This document shows, one piece after another, positions 8,001 to 17,226 of a stretch of DNA of 64,000 nucleotides (positions are counted from its first letter, which is position 1; each line of letters starts with the position of its first letter). A program made the translations under genes and the position numbers. The DNA lies in the NCBI RefSeq assembly GCF_014202435.1, contig NZ_JACHGU010000001.1, forward strand, positions 558,001 through 622,000, written 5' to 3'. The stretch is from Pseudoxanthomonas broegbernensis (GTDB lineage: Bacteria; Pseudomonadota; Gammaproteobacteria; Xanthomonadales; Xanthomonadaceae). The notes beneath the pieces were generated by a model that did no database searches, was not told the origin of the DNA, and was given only the letters and a program-made list of their open reading frames with translations.

Positions 8001-8903
8001 TCAGTCCTTCGCCGAGGCCTTGCCGGCCCCGGGCCGCACGCGGATCAGCCCTTCCTGCGCGGTACTGGCGACCAGCCGGCCGGCGCGGTCGAATACCTGG
8101 CCGCGCGCCAGCCCGCGCGAGCCCTGGCTGCTGGGGCTGTCCAGCGCGTACAGCAGCCATTCGTCGGCGCGGAACGGGCGGTGGAACCACAAGGCGTGGT
8201 CCAGCGAGGCCATCTGCACGTTCGGCGAGTAGTAGCTGATGCCGTGCGGCAGGTTGGCCGTGCCCAGCAGGTGGAAGTCCGAGGCGTAGGCCAGCAGCGC
8301 CTGGTGCAGCTCGAAGGGGATGTCGCCCACGTCCTGGCGCAGGCGGAACCAGATGTACTGGCAGGGCGGCAACCGTGGCGGGGCCAGCTCGTCGCGCGGG
8401 TTCACGTGGCGGAACTCGAACGGTCCGCCGCGCTGCAGCCAGCGCTGCACCTTGGTGGGCAGCGCGGCCATCGCTTCCGGCGACAGCGGCGGCGCGGGGA
8501 CGATCTCCTCCGGCGCGGGCACCTCGGGCATCGACGGCTGGTGCTCGGCGCCGGATTCGGCGTCCTGGAAGGAGACCGCGCAGAAGAAGATCGCCTTGCC
8601 GTGCTGGATCGCGGTGATCCGCCGTACCGAGAAGCTGCCGCCGTCGCGGGTACGGTCCACGTCGTAGACGATGGGGTGTTCGATGTCGCCGGCGCGCAGG
8701 AAGTAGGCATGCAGCGAGTGGGCGCCGCGGCGGCTGTCGAGCGTGGCCTGCGCGGCGGCCAGCGCCTGGCCGAGCACCTGCCCGCCGAACACGTACCGGG
8801 TGCCGATGTCGCGGCTCTGGCCGCGGAACAGGTTGTCCTCCAGCCGCTCCAGGGCGAGCAGGTCGATCAGTTCGGATACCACGGGGCCGAGGGCGGGAGG
8901 CAC
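8001..8903 (-). CDS. tesB: Acyl-CoA thioesterase II
   Basis: 300 residues with the double hot-dog fold pattern of TesB, which hydrolyses medium- and long-chain acyl-CoA. Seen: YVFGGQVLGQALAAA and HSLHAYFLRAGDIEHPIVYDV in the first half, and the catalytic set in the second: Asp in ASLDHALWFH, the Ser/Thr position in SSQGSRGLARG (Ser here, Thr in E. coli) and Gln in AQEGLIRVR. Length matches the family. It is followed after 2 bp by the DUF2007 gene. Confidence 0.93.
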   Translation of the reverse strand: MPPALGPVVSELIDLLALERLEDNLFRGQSRDIGTRYVFGGQVLGQALAAAQATLDSRRGAHSLHAYFLRAGDIEHPIVYDVDRTRDGGSFSVRRITAIQHGKAIFFCAVSFQDAESGAEHQPSMPEVPAPEEIVPAPPLSPEAMAALPTKVQRWLQRGGPFEFRHVNPRDELAPPRLPPCQYIWFRLRQDVGDIPFELHQALLAYASDFHLLGTANLPHGISYYSPNVQMASLDHALWFHRPFRADEWLLYALDSPSSQGSRGLARGQVFDRAGRLVASTAQEGLIRVRPGAGKASAKD

Positions 8904-8989
8904 GAGGGCGGGCCATGGGCGGGAAGGGCCGCCGATTATACCGGCGCGGACCTGGCGGGCTTTCGCGCGGCCGGAAACGTTGTCCGGGG

Positions 8990-9559
8990 CTAGCCGGTCA
9001 GGCGGTGCAGCGGGACTTCGGCCAGCACGCGCGGCCAGGGAAAGCGCGGGCCGGGGTCGAGCTTGCGCCGGACCTGCAGCGAGGGATCGTCGCTGGCCGC
9101 GACGGTCCCGCGGTCCAGGTCCTGGTGGCCGGCGATGTGGCGCAGCGAGGGCAGTTCGGCGGCCAGGCGATGCAGCAGGGCGACGAGCGCATCGATCTGC
9201 ACGTCCGGATAGGCCTCGTCCATGGCTTGGCGGCGCGAATCCAGCCAGTGCGGGTAGCGGCCGGCGTTGACCAGCTCGATGCCGATGGCGCGCGCGTTGT
9301 GGCCGCGCACGTGGTGGGCGATGTGGTCGTCGGGGACGTAGCGCCGCACGCTGCCGTCGCGGTCGATGTAGTAATGGCCGCTGTTGCCGGTGCCGCTGGG
9401 ATAGAGCTTGCGTTCGCCGTATTCGCGCGCCGCCGCCAGGTCGGGCAGTTCGGTGCAGTGGATCACCACCAGGTCCACCTGCTCCAGTGGCCGCGTTTCC
9501 AGGTGCGGCACGTAGGGCAGCGGCGCGTCGACGATGGACAGATCGGGCAAGGGCGGCAT
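8990..9559 (-). CDS. N-acetylmuramoyl-L-alanine amidase, AmpD-like
   Basis: 189 residues with an Amidase_2 domain. Seen: VVIHCTELPD with a zinc-ligand His, SGHYYIDRDGSVRRYVPDD, the HHVRGHNARAIGIELV core, and the C-terminal IAGHQDLDRG ... VRRKLDPGPRFPW region that supplies the second His and the catalytic Lys/Asp. No signal peptide is visible, which favours a cytoplasmic AmpD-type recycling enzyme acting on anhydromuropeptides over an exported hydrolase. It starts at ATG 9559, divergent from the alpha/beta hydrolase gene at 9653. Confidence 0.88.
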   Translation of the reverse strand: MPPLPDLSIVDAPLPYVPHLETRPLEQVDLVVIHCTELPDLAAAREYGERKLYPSGTGNSGHYYIDRDGSVRRYVPDDHIAHHVRGHNARAIGIELVNAGRYPHWLDSRRQAMDEAYPDVQIDALVALLHRLAAELPSLRHIAGHQDLDRGTVAASDDPSLQVRRKLDPGPRFPWPRVLAEVPLHRLTG

Positions 9560-9652
9560 GGGCCGGATGCTAGCATCGGCGCCTGCGGTCGCAGCGGCCG
9601 CACGTGCGGCGGGCGCCGCTACCCAGGGTGGATGGAAGGTCATGGAGGCGGA

Positions 9653-10183
9653 GTGAGCCGGGGTCATTGCATTCTTTCGCACGGGTTCGAGAGCGGCCCG
9701 GACGCGACCAAGGTCGCCGCGCTGGCGCGGGCCGCCGAGGACCTGGGCTGGACGACCGAGCGTCCCGACTACACCGACCTCGATGCGCGCGCCGAGGTGG
9801 GGCGGCTGGGCGACGTGCCCGGCCGCCTGCGGCGCTTGCTGGCCATCGCCGGTGCGGCGGCCGAGCGCGGCGGCCCGGTGGTGCTGGCCGGCTCCAGCCT
9901 GGGGTCGTACGTCTCGGCCCTGGCCTCGCTGCAGGTGCCCACCCGGGCGTTGTTCCTGATGGTGCCGCCCACCCGCATGGGGCCGCTGCCGGCGCTGGAG
10001 GCGGCGCCGGTGCCGATCTCCATCGTCCATGCCTGGCACGACGAGCTGATCCCGGCGGCCGAGGTGGTGGAATGGGCGCGGACGCGTTCGGCGCGGTTGC
10101 TGATGGTCGACGACAGCCATCGCCTGGCCGGGCACGTGGAAACCACGGCGCGCGCCTTCGCGCAGTTGCTCGAATCGCTGTAG
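9653..10183 (+). CDS. Small alpha/beta hydrolase
   Basis: 176 residues from GTG 9653, which has GGAGG 4 nt upstream; an in-frame ATG at 9632 is the alternative. The protein opens directly with a beta strand and oxyanion region CILSHGFESGPD, has the nucleophile elbow LAGSSLGSYVSAL (Ser in GSSLG), the acid in HAWHDELIPA and the catalytic His in VDDSHRLAGH. That is a complete catalytic triad in a minimal hydrolase fold of the type annotated as YqiA/UPF0227-like or generic esterase. Substrate unknown. Confidence 0.8.
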   Translation: MSRGHCILSHGFESGPDATKVAALARAAEDLGWTTERPDYTDLDARAEVGRLGDVPGRLRRLLAIAGAAAERGGPVVLAGSSLGSYVSALASLQVPTRALFLMVPPTRMGPLPALEAAPVPISIVHAWHDELIPAAEVVEWARTRSARLLMVDDSHRLAGHVETTARAFAQLLESL

Positions 10184-10363
10184 GAGGCGACGCCGGCGGG
10201 GCGAATCCGCGCCGGCCCCGGCGTCGCGCGGCGATGGGTGGCCGTGCGCGCGGCCGGGCTGGCTTTGCACGCGCCGATGCCGGACCATTCCCGGCTTGCA
10301 ACGATTCGATCCAGGCCCACCGCGCCGATGCCGGATCCCGCCCCTCCCGCGAGCTCCCTTCCG

Positions 10364-12757
10364 ATGAAGTTCTTCGTTTCCTGCGCCAAGGGCCTGGAAT
10401 ACCTGCTGGCCGACGAGCTGCTCGCGCTGGGCGCGGCGAAGGCGACCGCCACCGTGGCCGGCGCCAATGCCGAGGGCACGCTGGTCGACGCCCAGCGCGC
10501 GGTGCTGTGGTCGCGCCTGGCCAGCCGAGTGCTGTGGCCGCTGGCCGCGTTCGACTGCCCGGACGAGCAGGCGCTGTACGACGGCGCCGCTGCCGTGCCC
10601 TGGCACGCGCACCTGGGCGAGGGCCACACCGTGGCGGTGGACGCGCACGTGTCCGGCGAGGCGATCACCCATGCGCGCTTTGCCGCGCAACGGGTCAAGG
10701 ACGCGGTGGTGGACGGGTTCCGCGCGCAGGGCCTGGCCCGGCCTTCGGTGGACGTGGAGTCGCCGGACCTGCGCCTGAACCTGTCGCTGCGCAAGGGCCG
10801 GGCGACGCTGTCGGTGGACCTGGGTGGCGGCCCGCTGCACCGGCGCGGCTGGCGCGCCGCCCGGCACGAGGCGCCGCTGAAGGAGAACCTGGCCGCGGCG
10901 GTGCTGCTGCGCGGCGGCTGGCCGGCGCTGTACGCCGAAGGCGGCGCATTGCTGGACCCCATGTGCGGCAGCGGCACGCTGCTGATCGAAGGCGCGCTGA
11001 TGGCGGCCGACGTGGCGCCAGGCCTGGGGCGGATGCACGCGCAGGCACCGCCGGACGCGCGGCCGCACGATGCCGACGCCCCGCGTGGCGGCGATGGCGG
11101 GCCGCCCGCCGCCGTCCCGGCTCCGGGCGCGCGCGACCTCCACGGCCTCCGCATGCGGACCGATGCGATCGCCGGCGAAGCGGGTCGCCCCGAGGCGCAC
11201 GCCCCGTGGCAGGCGGCGATGGCGAAGATCGCACCCGCGCCCGTGACGGGCGATGCCGGCCACGTCGAAGAACGCGAAGGCGTGGCGTTGCCGACTCGCT
11301 GGCTCGGCTTCGGCGTCGACGCCTGGAACGCCCTGGTAACCGAGGCGAGGCGCCGCGCCGATGCCGGCCTGGCCGCCTTGCGCCCGGTCTTCCACGGCAG
11401 CGACCTGGATCGGCAGGCGATCGCGGCCGCCCACGCGAACGCACGGGCGGCCGAGGTCGCCGATGCCCTCGTCTTCGCGTCGTGCGACATCGATGCGCTG
11501 CCGGCGTGCGCCGCACCGCGCGGGCTGGTCGTGTGCAATCCCCCCTACGACCGGCGCCTGGCCGCCGATGGCGCGCTGTACCGCCGCCTGGGCACGGCGC
11601 TGCAGCGCGCGGTGCCGGGCTGGCGCGCCAGCCTGCTGTGCGGCGATGCCGACCTGGCCTACGCCACCGGCCTGCGCGCGGCCAGGAAGTACCAGGTGTT
11701 CAACGGTGCGCTGGAATGCGTGCTGATCGTGTGCGATCCGGTGCGGCCGCCGGTGCGCGAGGCGGATGCGCCGCGGGAGCTTTCCGAGGGTGCGCGCATG
11801 GTCGCCAACCGGGTCCAGCGCAACCTGCGCCGGCTGAGGAACTGGCGCGAGGTCGAGCAGGCGGGCTGTTTCCGCGCCTACGATGCGGACATCCCGGAGT
11901 ACGCGGCGGCCATCGACGTATACGCCGAGGACGGCGGCGAGCGGCGCACCTTCCTGCACGTGCAGGAGTACGCGCCGCCGAAGGAGATCCCCGAGGCGGA
12001 CGTGCGCCGACGCCGCAACGAACTGCTGGCCGCCGCGCGCGAGGCCTTCGCCGTGCCGGCCGCGCAGGTGGCGCTGAAGACCCGCGAGCGCGGCAAGGGC
12101 GGCAGCAAGTACGCCCAGGCCAGGACGGGCGGATTCCAGCAACGCGGCGAGCGCTTCGCCGTGCGCGAGAACGGCGCGCGGCTGTGGGTGAACCTGTTCG
12201 ACTACCTGGACACGGGCCTGTTCCTCGACCATCGCCCGTTGCGCCGGCGCATGGCCGCGGAGGCCAAGGGCAGGCGCTTCCTCAACCTGTTCTGCTACAC
12301 CGGCGTGGCCAGCGTGCAGGCGGCGGTGGCCGGCGCGGCCTCCACCACCAGCGTGGACCTGTCCGGCACCTACCTGCAATGGTGCGCGGACAACCTGGCG
12401 CTCAATGGGGTGGCCGGCACGGCGCACCGGCTGGTCCAGGCCGACGCGGTGGCCTGGCTGGAAGCCGAGCGGGCCAGGTACGACGTGATCTTCTGCGACC
12501 CGCCGACCTTCTCCAACTCGGCCCGCGCCGAGGACTTCGACGTGCAGCGCGAGCAGGTGCGCCTGCTGCGCGCGGCGGTGGCCCGGCTGGCGCAGGGCGG
12601 GGCGCTGTACTTCTCCAACAACTTCCGCCGCTTCCGCCTGGACGAGGATGCGGTGGCGCAGTTCGCCCACTGCGAGGAGATCAGCGCCTCGACCATTCCG
12701 CCGGATTTCGAGCGCAATGCGCGCATTCATCGGGCGTGGCGGCTGACGCGCGACTAG
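10364..12757 (+). CDS. rlmKL: Bifunctional 23S rRNA methyltransferase RlmKL (m2G2445 / m7G2069)
   Basis: 797 residues, against 702 in E. coli. The protein begins [19 protein letters not shown]; the ATG at 10364 matches the family start. In order: ferredoxin-like/THUMP region, the RlmL methyltransferase with [16 protein letters not shown] (~200) and the catalytic NPPYD (~392), then the RlmK domain with [11 protein letters not shown] (~645) and [10 protein letters not shown] (~710). The extra length is an in-frame insert of about 85 residues (11033-11289) between APGLGR and LPTRWLGF, rich in Ala, Pro, Gly and Asp and absent from the E. coli protein. The insert falls between conserved motifs, so activity may survive. 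Confidence 0.93.
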   Translation: MKFFVSCAKGLEYLLADELLALGAAKATATVAGANAEGTLVDAQRAVLWSRLASRVLWPLAAFDCPDEQALYDGAAAVPWHAHLGEGHTVAVDAHVSGEAITHARFAAQRVKDAVVDGFRAQGLARPSVDVESPDLRLNLSLRKGRATLSVDLGGGPLHRRGWRAARHEAPLKENLAAAVLLRGGWPALYAEGGALLDPMCGSGTLLIEGALMAADVAPGLGRMHAQAPPDARPHDADAPRGGDGGPPAAVPAPGARDLHGLRMRTDAIAGEAGRPEAHAPWQAAMAKIAPAPVTGDAGHVEEREGVALPTRWLGFGVDAWNALVTEARRRADAGLAALRPVFHGSDLDRQAIAAAHANARAAEVADALVFASCDIDALPACAAPRGLVVCNPPYDRRLAADGALYRRLGTALQRAVPGWRASLLCGDADLAYATGLRAARKYQVFNGALECVLIVCDPVRPPVREADAPRELSEGARMVANRVQRNLRRLRNWREVEQAGCFRAYDADIPEYAAAIDVYAEDGGERRTFLHVQEYAPPKEIPEADVRRRRNELLAAAREAFAVPAAQVALKTRERGKGGSKYAQARTGGFQQRGERFAVRENGARLWVNLFDYLDTGLFLDHRPLRRRMAAEAKGRRFLNLFCYTGVASVQAAVAGAASTTSVDLSGTYLQWCADNLALNGVAGTAHRLVQADAVAWLEAERARYDVIFCDPPTFSNSARAEDFDVQREQVRLLRAAVARLAQGGALYFSNNFRRFRLDEDAVAQFAHCEEISASTIPPDFERNARIHRAWRLTRD

Positions 12758-12969
12758 GCGCCGCTTCGGTGGGGTGCGCGGGGACATTGCGGTAGCGGGC
12801 GCGGGCGCGGCGGGATCGCGGCGGTTGCAGTGCAGCCGTGCCGCCAAAGGCGGGGCATGCCGACTCCGGGAGGAGCCGCGCCGGGCTTCCGCCATCGCCT
12901 GCGGCGGGATGCACCGGCACAATAGCCCGGTGGCGGCACGGCCACGCGACGAATTCGGCAGAGGCATCC

Positions 12970-13461
12970 ATGGCAGACATTCCTCCCTTCCGCATCGGCC
13001 AGGGGTTCGACGTCCACATCTTCGGCGAGGGCGACCACATCATGCTCGGCGGGGTGCGCGTGCCGCACGACTGCGGCGTGGTGGCGCACAGCGATGGCGA
13101 CGTGGCGCTGCATGCGCTGTGCGATGCGGTCCTCGGTGCGCTGGCGCTGGGCGACATCGGCGTGCATTTCCCGCCCACGGATGCGCGCTGGAAGGGCGCG
13201 GACAGCCTGGAGCTGCTGCGCCACTGCGTCGGGCTGGCGGCCGGTCGCGGCTGGCGCCTGGGCAACGCCGACGTGACCGTGATCTGCGAGCGGCCGAAGG
13301 TCGGCCCGCATGCGGCGGCCATGCGTGAACGGATCGCGGACGCCTGCGGGGTGGCGGTCGATGCGGTGGGGGTCAAGGCCACCACCAGCGAGAAGCTGGG
13401 CTTCACCGGGCGCGGCGAGGGCATCGCCGCGCAGGCGGTGGCGCTGATGGTGCGCGCATGA
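12970..13461 (+). CDS. ispF: 2-C-methyl-D-erythritol 2,4-cyclodiphosphate synthase
   Basis: 163 residues, normal for IspF, the MEP-pathway enzyme forming the cyclodiphosphate and releasing CMP. Seen: [13 protein letters not shown] with zinc ligands Asp and His, the third ligand in [25 protein letters not shown], and the C-terminal [20 protein letters not shown]. Its last codons overlap the truD start (ATGA). ispD, the usual upstream partner, is not here: rlmKL precedes it with a 212-bp gap in which I see no gene. The window also holds dxr, the second step of the pathway, at 18.6 kb. Confidence 0.95.
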   Translation: MADIPPFRIGQGFDVHIFGEGDHIMLGGVRVPHDCGVVAHSDGDVALHALCDAVLGALALGDIGVHFPPTDARWKGADSLELLRHCVGLAAGRGWRLGNADVTVICERPKVGPHAAAMRERIADACGVAVDAVGVKATTSEKLGFTGRGEGIAAQAVALMVRA

Positions 13462-14534
13462 GCGCCGCCGCGGGACGGTGCCCGGCGTTCGGCGCCCCGG
13501 TGCTGTCGGCGCGGATGCGGGTGAGCGTGGAGGATTTCCGGGTCGAGGAAATCGACGGCTTCGAAGCGGGCGGCGAGGGCGAGCACCTGCTGCTGGCCGT
13601 GGAGAAGCGCGGGATGAACACGGTCTTCGCCGCGCGTGCGATCGCGCGCTGGGCCGGCGTGCCGGACCATGCCGTGGGCTATGCCGGGCTCAAGGACCGG
13701 CATGCGGTCGCCCGCCAGCGCTTCAGCGTGCACCTGCCGGGCCGGGAGCCGCCGGACGTGGCGGCGCTGGAGCAGGACGGCCTGCGCGTGCTGGCCCGGT
13801 CCCGGCATCGCCGCAAGCTGCCGCGCGGGGCGCTGGCCGGCAACCGGTTCGTGCTGACGTTGCGCGAGGTGGAAGGCATGCGCGATGCGATCGAGGCGCG
13901 GCTGGCGGCGATCGCCGCGCGTGGCGTGCCCAACCTGTTCGGCGAGCAGCGCTTCGGCCGCGGCGGCGGCAACGTCGGCAAGGCCTTGGCGATGTTCGCC
14001 CAGGGAGGGCGCGGCAAGCGGCCCGGCCGCGAGCAGCGTTCGATGCTGCTGTCGGCGGCGCGGTCGGTCCTGTTCAACCGGGCGCTGGCGGTGCGCGTGG
14101 CCGATGGCCACTGGGAGCGCGGGCTCGAGGGCGAGGTCTGGCTGCTGGCGGGCAGCCGCAGCGTGTTCGGGCCGGAGCCGTGGAGCGAGGCGCTGCAGGC
14201 CCGGCTGGAAGCGTTCGACATCCACCCCAGCGGCCCGCTATGGGGGCGTGGCGAACTGCGCAGCGAAGGCGCGTGCCGCGAACTGGAGCTGGCGGCGCTG
14301 GCCGACGCCGAGTCGCTGGCGCTGCGCGATGGCCTGGAGTGTGCGGGGCTGGAACAGGAGCGCCGTGCGCTGCGGGTGCGGCCGGAGGGGCTGGCCTGGG
14401 AGTGGCCGGAAGCGGGCAGCCTGCGGCTGGCCTTCGCGCTGCCGCCGGGCAGCTATGCCACGGCGGTGCTGGACCAGTTGGGCGAGGTGGTTGACGCGGC
14501 CGATGCAGATGCATCGGGCCTGGCGCCCGCTTAA
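13458..14534 (+). CDS. truD: tRNA pseudouridine(13) synthase
   Basis: 358 residues. TruD converts U13 of tRNA-Glu to pseudouridine. Seen: the N-terminal [39 protein letters not shown], the catalytic Asp in [14 protein letters not shown], and [20 protein letters not shown] in the insertion domain region. It starts inside the ispF stop (ATGA overlap), which is the usual ispF-truD coupling. The stop lies in a short palindrome (gcccgcttaagcgggc) and a second hairpin follows. Confidence 0.95.
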   Translation: MSAAAGRCPAFGAPVLSARMRVSVEDFRVEEIDGFEAGGEGEHLLLAVEKRGMNTVFAARAIARWAGVPDHAVGYAGLKDRHAVARQRFSVHLPGREPPDVAALEQDGLRVLARSRHRRKLPRGALAGNRFVLTLREVEGMRDAIEARLAAIAARGVPNLFGEQRFGRGGGNVGKALAMFAQGGRGKRPGREQRSMLLSAARSVLFNRALAVRVADGHWERGLEGEVWLLAGSRSVFGPEPWSEALQARLEAFDIHPSGPLWGRGELRSEGACRELELAALADAESLALRDGLECAGLEQERRALRVRPEGLAWEWPEAGSLRLAFALPPGSYATAVLDQLGEVVDAADADASGLAPA

Positions 14535-14536
14535 GC

Positions 14537-14560
14537 GGGCCGGCTGCGCGCGGCCGGCCC
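14537..14560 (+). terminator. Hairpin after truD
   Basis: gggccggc and gccggccc form an 8-bp stem with an 8-nt loop directly after the truD stop codon. No T tract follows, so this is a possible factor-assisted terminator only. It faces the convergent bamA gene. Confidence 0.35.
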
Positions 14561-14580
14561 CCGCCGTCCTCGCGGGCATC

Positions 14581-14680
14581 TTCCTGTAGAAGCCGACTTC
14601 GGCTGGCGATCCGGCACCGGATTCCGGAATGACCGCACGCCGGTCGCCGGCCCTGCCCGGCCCCTACAAGCGGCCCGCAA
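14581..14680. repeat. Dispersed TAGAAGCCGAC-type intergenic repeat, copy 2
   Basis: Between the convergent truD and bamA genes the sequence reads ctgtagaagccgacttcggctggcg, then after ~55 bp an inverted partner cggcccctacaag. The core matches the elements at 377 and 38078 (TAGGAGCCGAC...GGTCGGCGAC). Such REP-like elements sit at gene ends in xanthomonads. The remainder of 14561-14731 holds nothing else I can support. Confidence 0.5.
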
Positions 14681-14731
14681 TCGCCCGGCCCTTCGACCGT
14701 CCGCGCCGAGGGGCGGCGCGGACGATGCCGG

Positions 14732-17164
14732 TCAGAAGCCGCCGCCGAAGGTGAACTGCAGGCGCTCGATCTCGTCGCCTTCCTTCTTCTTGAACGGGTA
14801 GGCATAGCTGATCGAGATCGGGCCGACCGGGGCGCGCCACAGCAGGGCCACGCCGGCCGAGGCGCGCAGTTCGCCGGCATCGAAGTCGTCGGTGCCGGAG
14901 TAGACGTTGCCGAAGTCGACGAAGGCCGACACGCGCGCGGCCTTGCTGTCGAACAGCTTGGGGAACACCATCTCGATCTGGCCGACGGTCTTGAGCGAGC
15001 CGCCCAGCGGCTGGCCGCGGTAGCCGCCCAGCGCTTCGGAACGCGGGCCCAGGGTGTTGTCGCGGAAGCCGCGCACCGAGCGCGTGCCGCCGGCGTAGAA
15101 GTTCTCGAAGAACGGCAGGCCCGTGGCGGTGACCGTCCGCGTGTAGTCCGGCGAGGTGGTCAGGCAGGGATTGCTGGCGCCCGGGGTCGGGTTTTCCTGG
15201 GTGGGCATGGTCCAGCAGATGTCGCGGACGATGTCGTTGCCGTAGCTGTCGCCGTAGCCCAGGTCCAGGCCGGTGCGCAGCACGAACGCCGGGCTGAGCC
15301 GCCAGTACCTGGAGACTTCGTAGTTGAGCTTGTAGTACTCCACCGTGGAGCCGGGCAGGGTGGTCTCCAGGCCCACGCGCTGGTACGTGCCGCGGGTGGG
15401 CATGAAGAAGTCGTTGCGGGTGTCGCGCGCCCAGCCCAGCTCGCTGCGCCAGGCGTGGAAGGTGCGCCGGCCGATCGCGTGGACGTAGTCGACGATCGCC
15501 GCCGGCGTGTAGCCCGAGTAGGTCTGGATCTGGTTGCTGTCGATGCCGAACAGCAGCGAGATGGTGCTGTTCTCGGTGATCGGCAGGCCCAGCACGGCCT
15601 GCGCGGCGGCGTTGGTGCTGTTGTACTGGGCGGTGTTGAAGTCCGAGTAGTCCAGCTCGCGCCACCACAGGTTGTAGCCCAGCGACATGCCCTCGTCGGT
15701 GAAGAACGGGTTGATGTAGGAGAAGGCGTAGCGCTGCAGGTAGTCGCTGCGCTGCGCCTCCACCGAGACCCGGTTGCCGCCGCCGAGGAAGTTGTTCTGC
15801 GAGAGCTGGATCGAGGTGGTCATGCCGGCCAACTGCGAGTAGCCCAGGCCGAACACGAAGCTGCCGGAGGTGGTCTCCTTGACGTTGTAGACCACGTCCA
15901 CCTGGTCGCCGGTGCCGGGCACGGCCGGCGTCTCCACTTCCACCGTCTCGAAGTAGCCCAGGCGCTGCAGGCGGATCTTGGAGCGGTCGATGGCCGCCTG
16001 CGAGTACCAACTGTTCTCGAACTGGCGCATCTCGCGGCGCAGCACCTCGTCGGAGGTGCGGGTGTTGCCCTTGAACAGGATCCGGCGCACGTTCACGCGC
16101 GGGCCGGGCAGCACCTGCAGGTTGATCGCGACGGTGCGGTCCTCCCGGTTGGGGGTGGGCACCGGATTGACCCGGGCGAAGGCGTAGCCGATGTTGCTGA
16201 GGGTGTTGGTGATCCCGTCGGAGGTGATTTCCAGCAGCGCGCGCGAGAACGTGTTGCCGGGCTTGGGGATGACCATCCGCTCGACCTGCTCCTGCGGCAG
16301 GATGGTGTCGCCGGTCACCTTGATCTCGGAGATCGTGTAGATCTCGCCCTCGGTGATGCTGGCGGTGAGGTACATGTCCCGCTTGTCGGGGCTGATCGAG
16401 ACCTGGGTGGAGTCGATGTTGAAGTCGATGTAGCCGCGGTCCAGGTACCAGGAGTTGAGCTTCTCCATGTCGCCGGAGAGCTTCTCCTTGGAGTACTGGT
16501 CATCGCGCCGGTACCAGGACATCCAGGTGCTGGCGCGCGACTCCCAGGTGTCGAGGATGTCCTCGTTCTGGAAGTTCTCGCTACCGATCAGGTTGACGTG
16601 GCGGATCTTGGCCGCCTTGCCTTCCTTGATGTCGATGGTCACGTCCACGCGGTTGCGGTCCAGTTGGCTGACGCTGGGCGTGATCTGGACGTTGTACTTG
16701 CCGCGGTTGTTGTACTGGCGGTTCAGCTCCTGGGTCACCCGGTCCAGGCTCAGGCGGTCGAAGGTCTCGCCCTCGGCCAGGCCGATGTCCTGCAGGCCCT
16801 TGAGCAGGTCGTCGCTCTTGATGTCCTTGTTGCCGTTGACCGTGAGCTTGTTGATCGCCGGGCGCTCGACCACGGTCACCACCAGGATGTCGCCCTGGCG
16901 CTCCAGGCGCACGTCCTCGAAGAAGCCGGTGCGGTACAGCGCGCGGATGGTGTCGCCGGCCTCCACCTGGTTCATGACCTCGCCGCGTTCCACCGGCAGG
17001 TAGGTGAACACGGTGCCGGCGGCGATGCGCTGCAGGCCGTCGATACGGATGTCGCGGACGGTGAACGGCTCCACCGTTTGCGCCAGCGCCGGCAGGCCAT
17101 AGGTCGAGGCCAGCGTCGAGGCGAGGGCGAGGGCCAGCAGGCGGCGAACGGGGAATCGCGTCAT
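14732..17164 (-). CDS. bamA: Outer membrane protein assembly factor BamA
   Basis: 810 residues. A signal peptide (MTRFPVRRLLALALAS..., ending ALAQ) precedes five POTRA domains, opening with FTVRDIRIDGLQRIAAGTVF, then the 16-strand barrel with the VRGFRDNTLGPRSEALGG lock loop and a C-terminal FTFGGGF ending in the aromatic residue typical of outer-membrane barrels. BamA folds and inserts outer-membrane proteins. It follows rseP with a 62-bp gap. In many proteobacteria ompH/skp and lpxD come next; here the cluster ends and truD converges from the other side. Confidence 0.97.
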   Translation of the reverse strand: MTRFPVRRLLALALASTLASTYGLPALAQTVEPFTVRDIRIDGLQRIAAGTVFTYLPVERGEVMNQVEAGDTIRALYRTGFFEDVRLERQGDILVVTVVERPAINKLTVNGNKDIKSDDLLKGLQDIGLAEGETFDRLSLDRVTQELNRQYNNRGKYNVQITPSVSQLDRNRVDVTIDIKEGKAAKIRHVNLIGSENFQNEDILDTWESRASTWMSWYRRDDQYSKEKLSGDMEKLNSWYLDRGYIDFNIDSTQVSISPDKRDMYLTASITEGEIYTISEIKVTGDTILPQEQVERMVIPKPGNTFSRALLEITSDGITNTLSNIGYAFARVNPVPTPNREDRTVAINLQVLPGPRVNVRRILFKGNTRTSDEVLRREMRQFENSWYSQAAIDRSKIRLQRLGYFETVEVETPAVPGTGDQVDVVYNVKETTSGSFVFGLGYSQLAGMTTSIQLSQNNFLGGGNRVSVEAQRSDYLQRYAFSYINPFFTDEGMSLGYNLWWRELDYSDFNTAQYNSTNAAAQAVLGLPITENSTISLLFGIDSNQIQTYSGYTPAAIVDYVHAIGRRTFHAWRSELGWARDTRNDFFMPTRGTYQRVGLETTLPGSTVEYYKLNYEVSRYWRLSPAFVLRTGLDLGYGDSYGNDIVRDICWTMPTQENPTPGASNPCLTTSPDYTRTVTATGLPFFENFYAGGTRSVRGFRDNTLGPRSEALGGYRGQPLGGSLKTVGQIEMVFPKLFDSKAARVSAFVDFGNVYSGTDDFDAGELRASAGVALLWRAPVGPISISYAYPFKKKEGDEIERLQFTFGGGF

Positions 17165-17226
17165 GTCACATCCGGTGGAGGAGCTTTGGGGCAGGTGGGG
17201 CGGGCTGGAGCCGGGAGTGGAGTGTG

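Noticed and set aside
10238-10363. An earlier rlmKL start (ATG 10238)
   Set aside because: The 42 extra residues have no family similarity and the [13 protein letters not shown] start matches the family.
8990-12967. A 1325-codon open frame on the minus strand opposite rlmKL
   Set aside because: Only the last 190 codons (the AmpD-like amidase) look like protein. The rest is Arg/Ala/Pro/Gln-rich antisense of rlmKL, a usual effect of very high GC content.
12757-12969. A divergent small gene between rlmKL and ispF
   Set aside because: Open frames here are GC-driven, lack ribosome sites and show no protein-like pattern.
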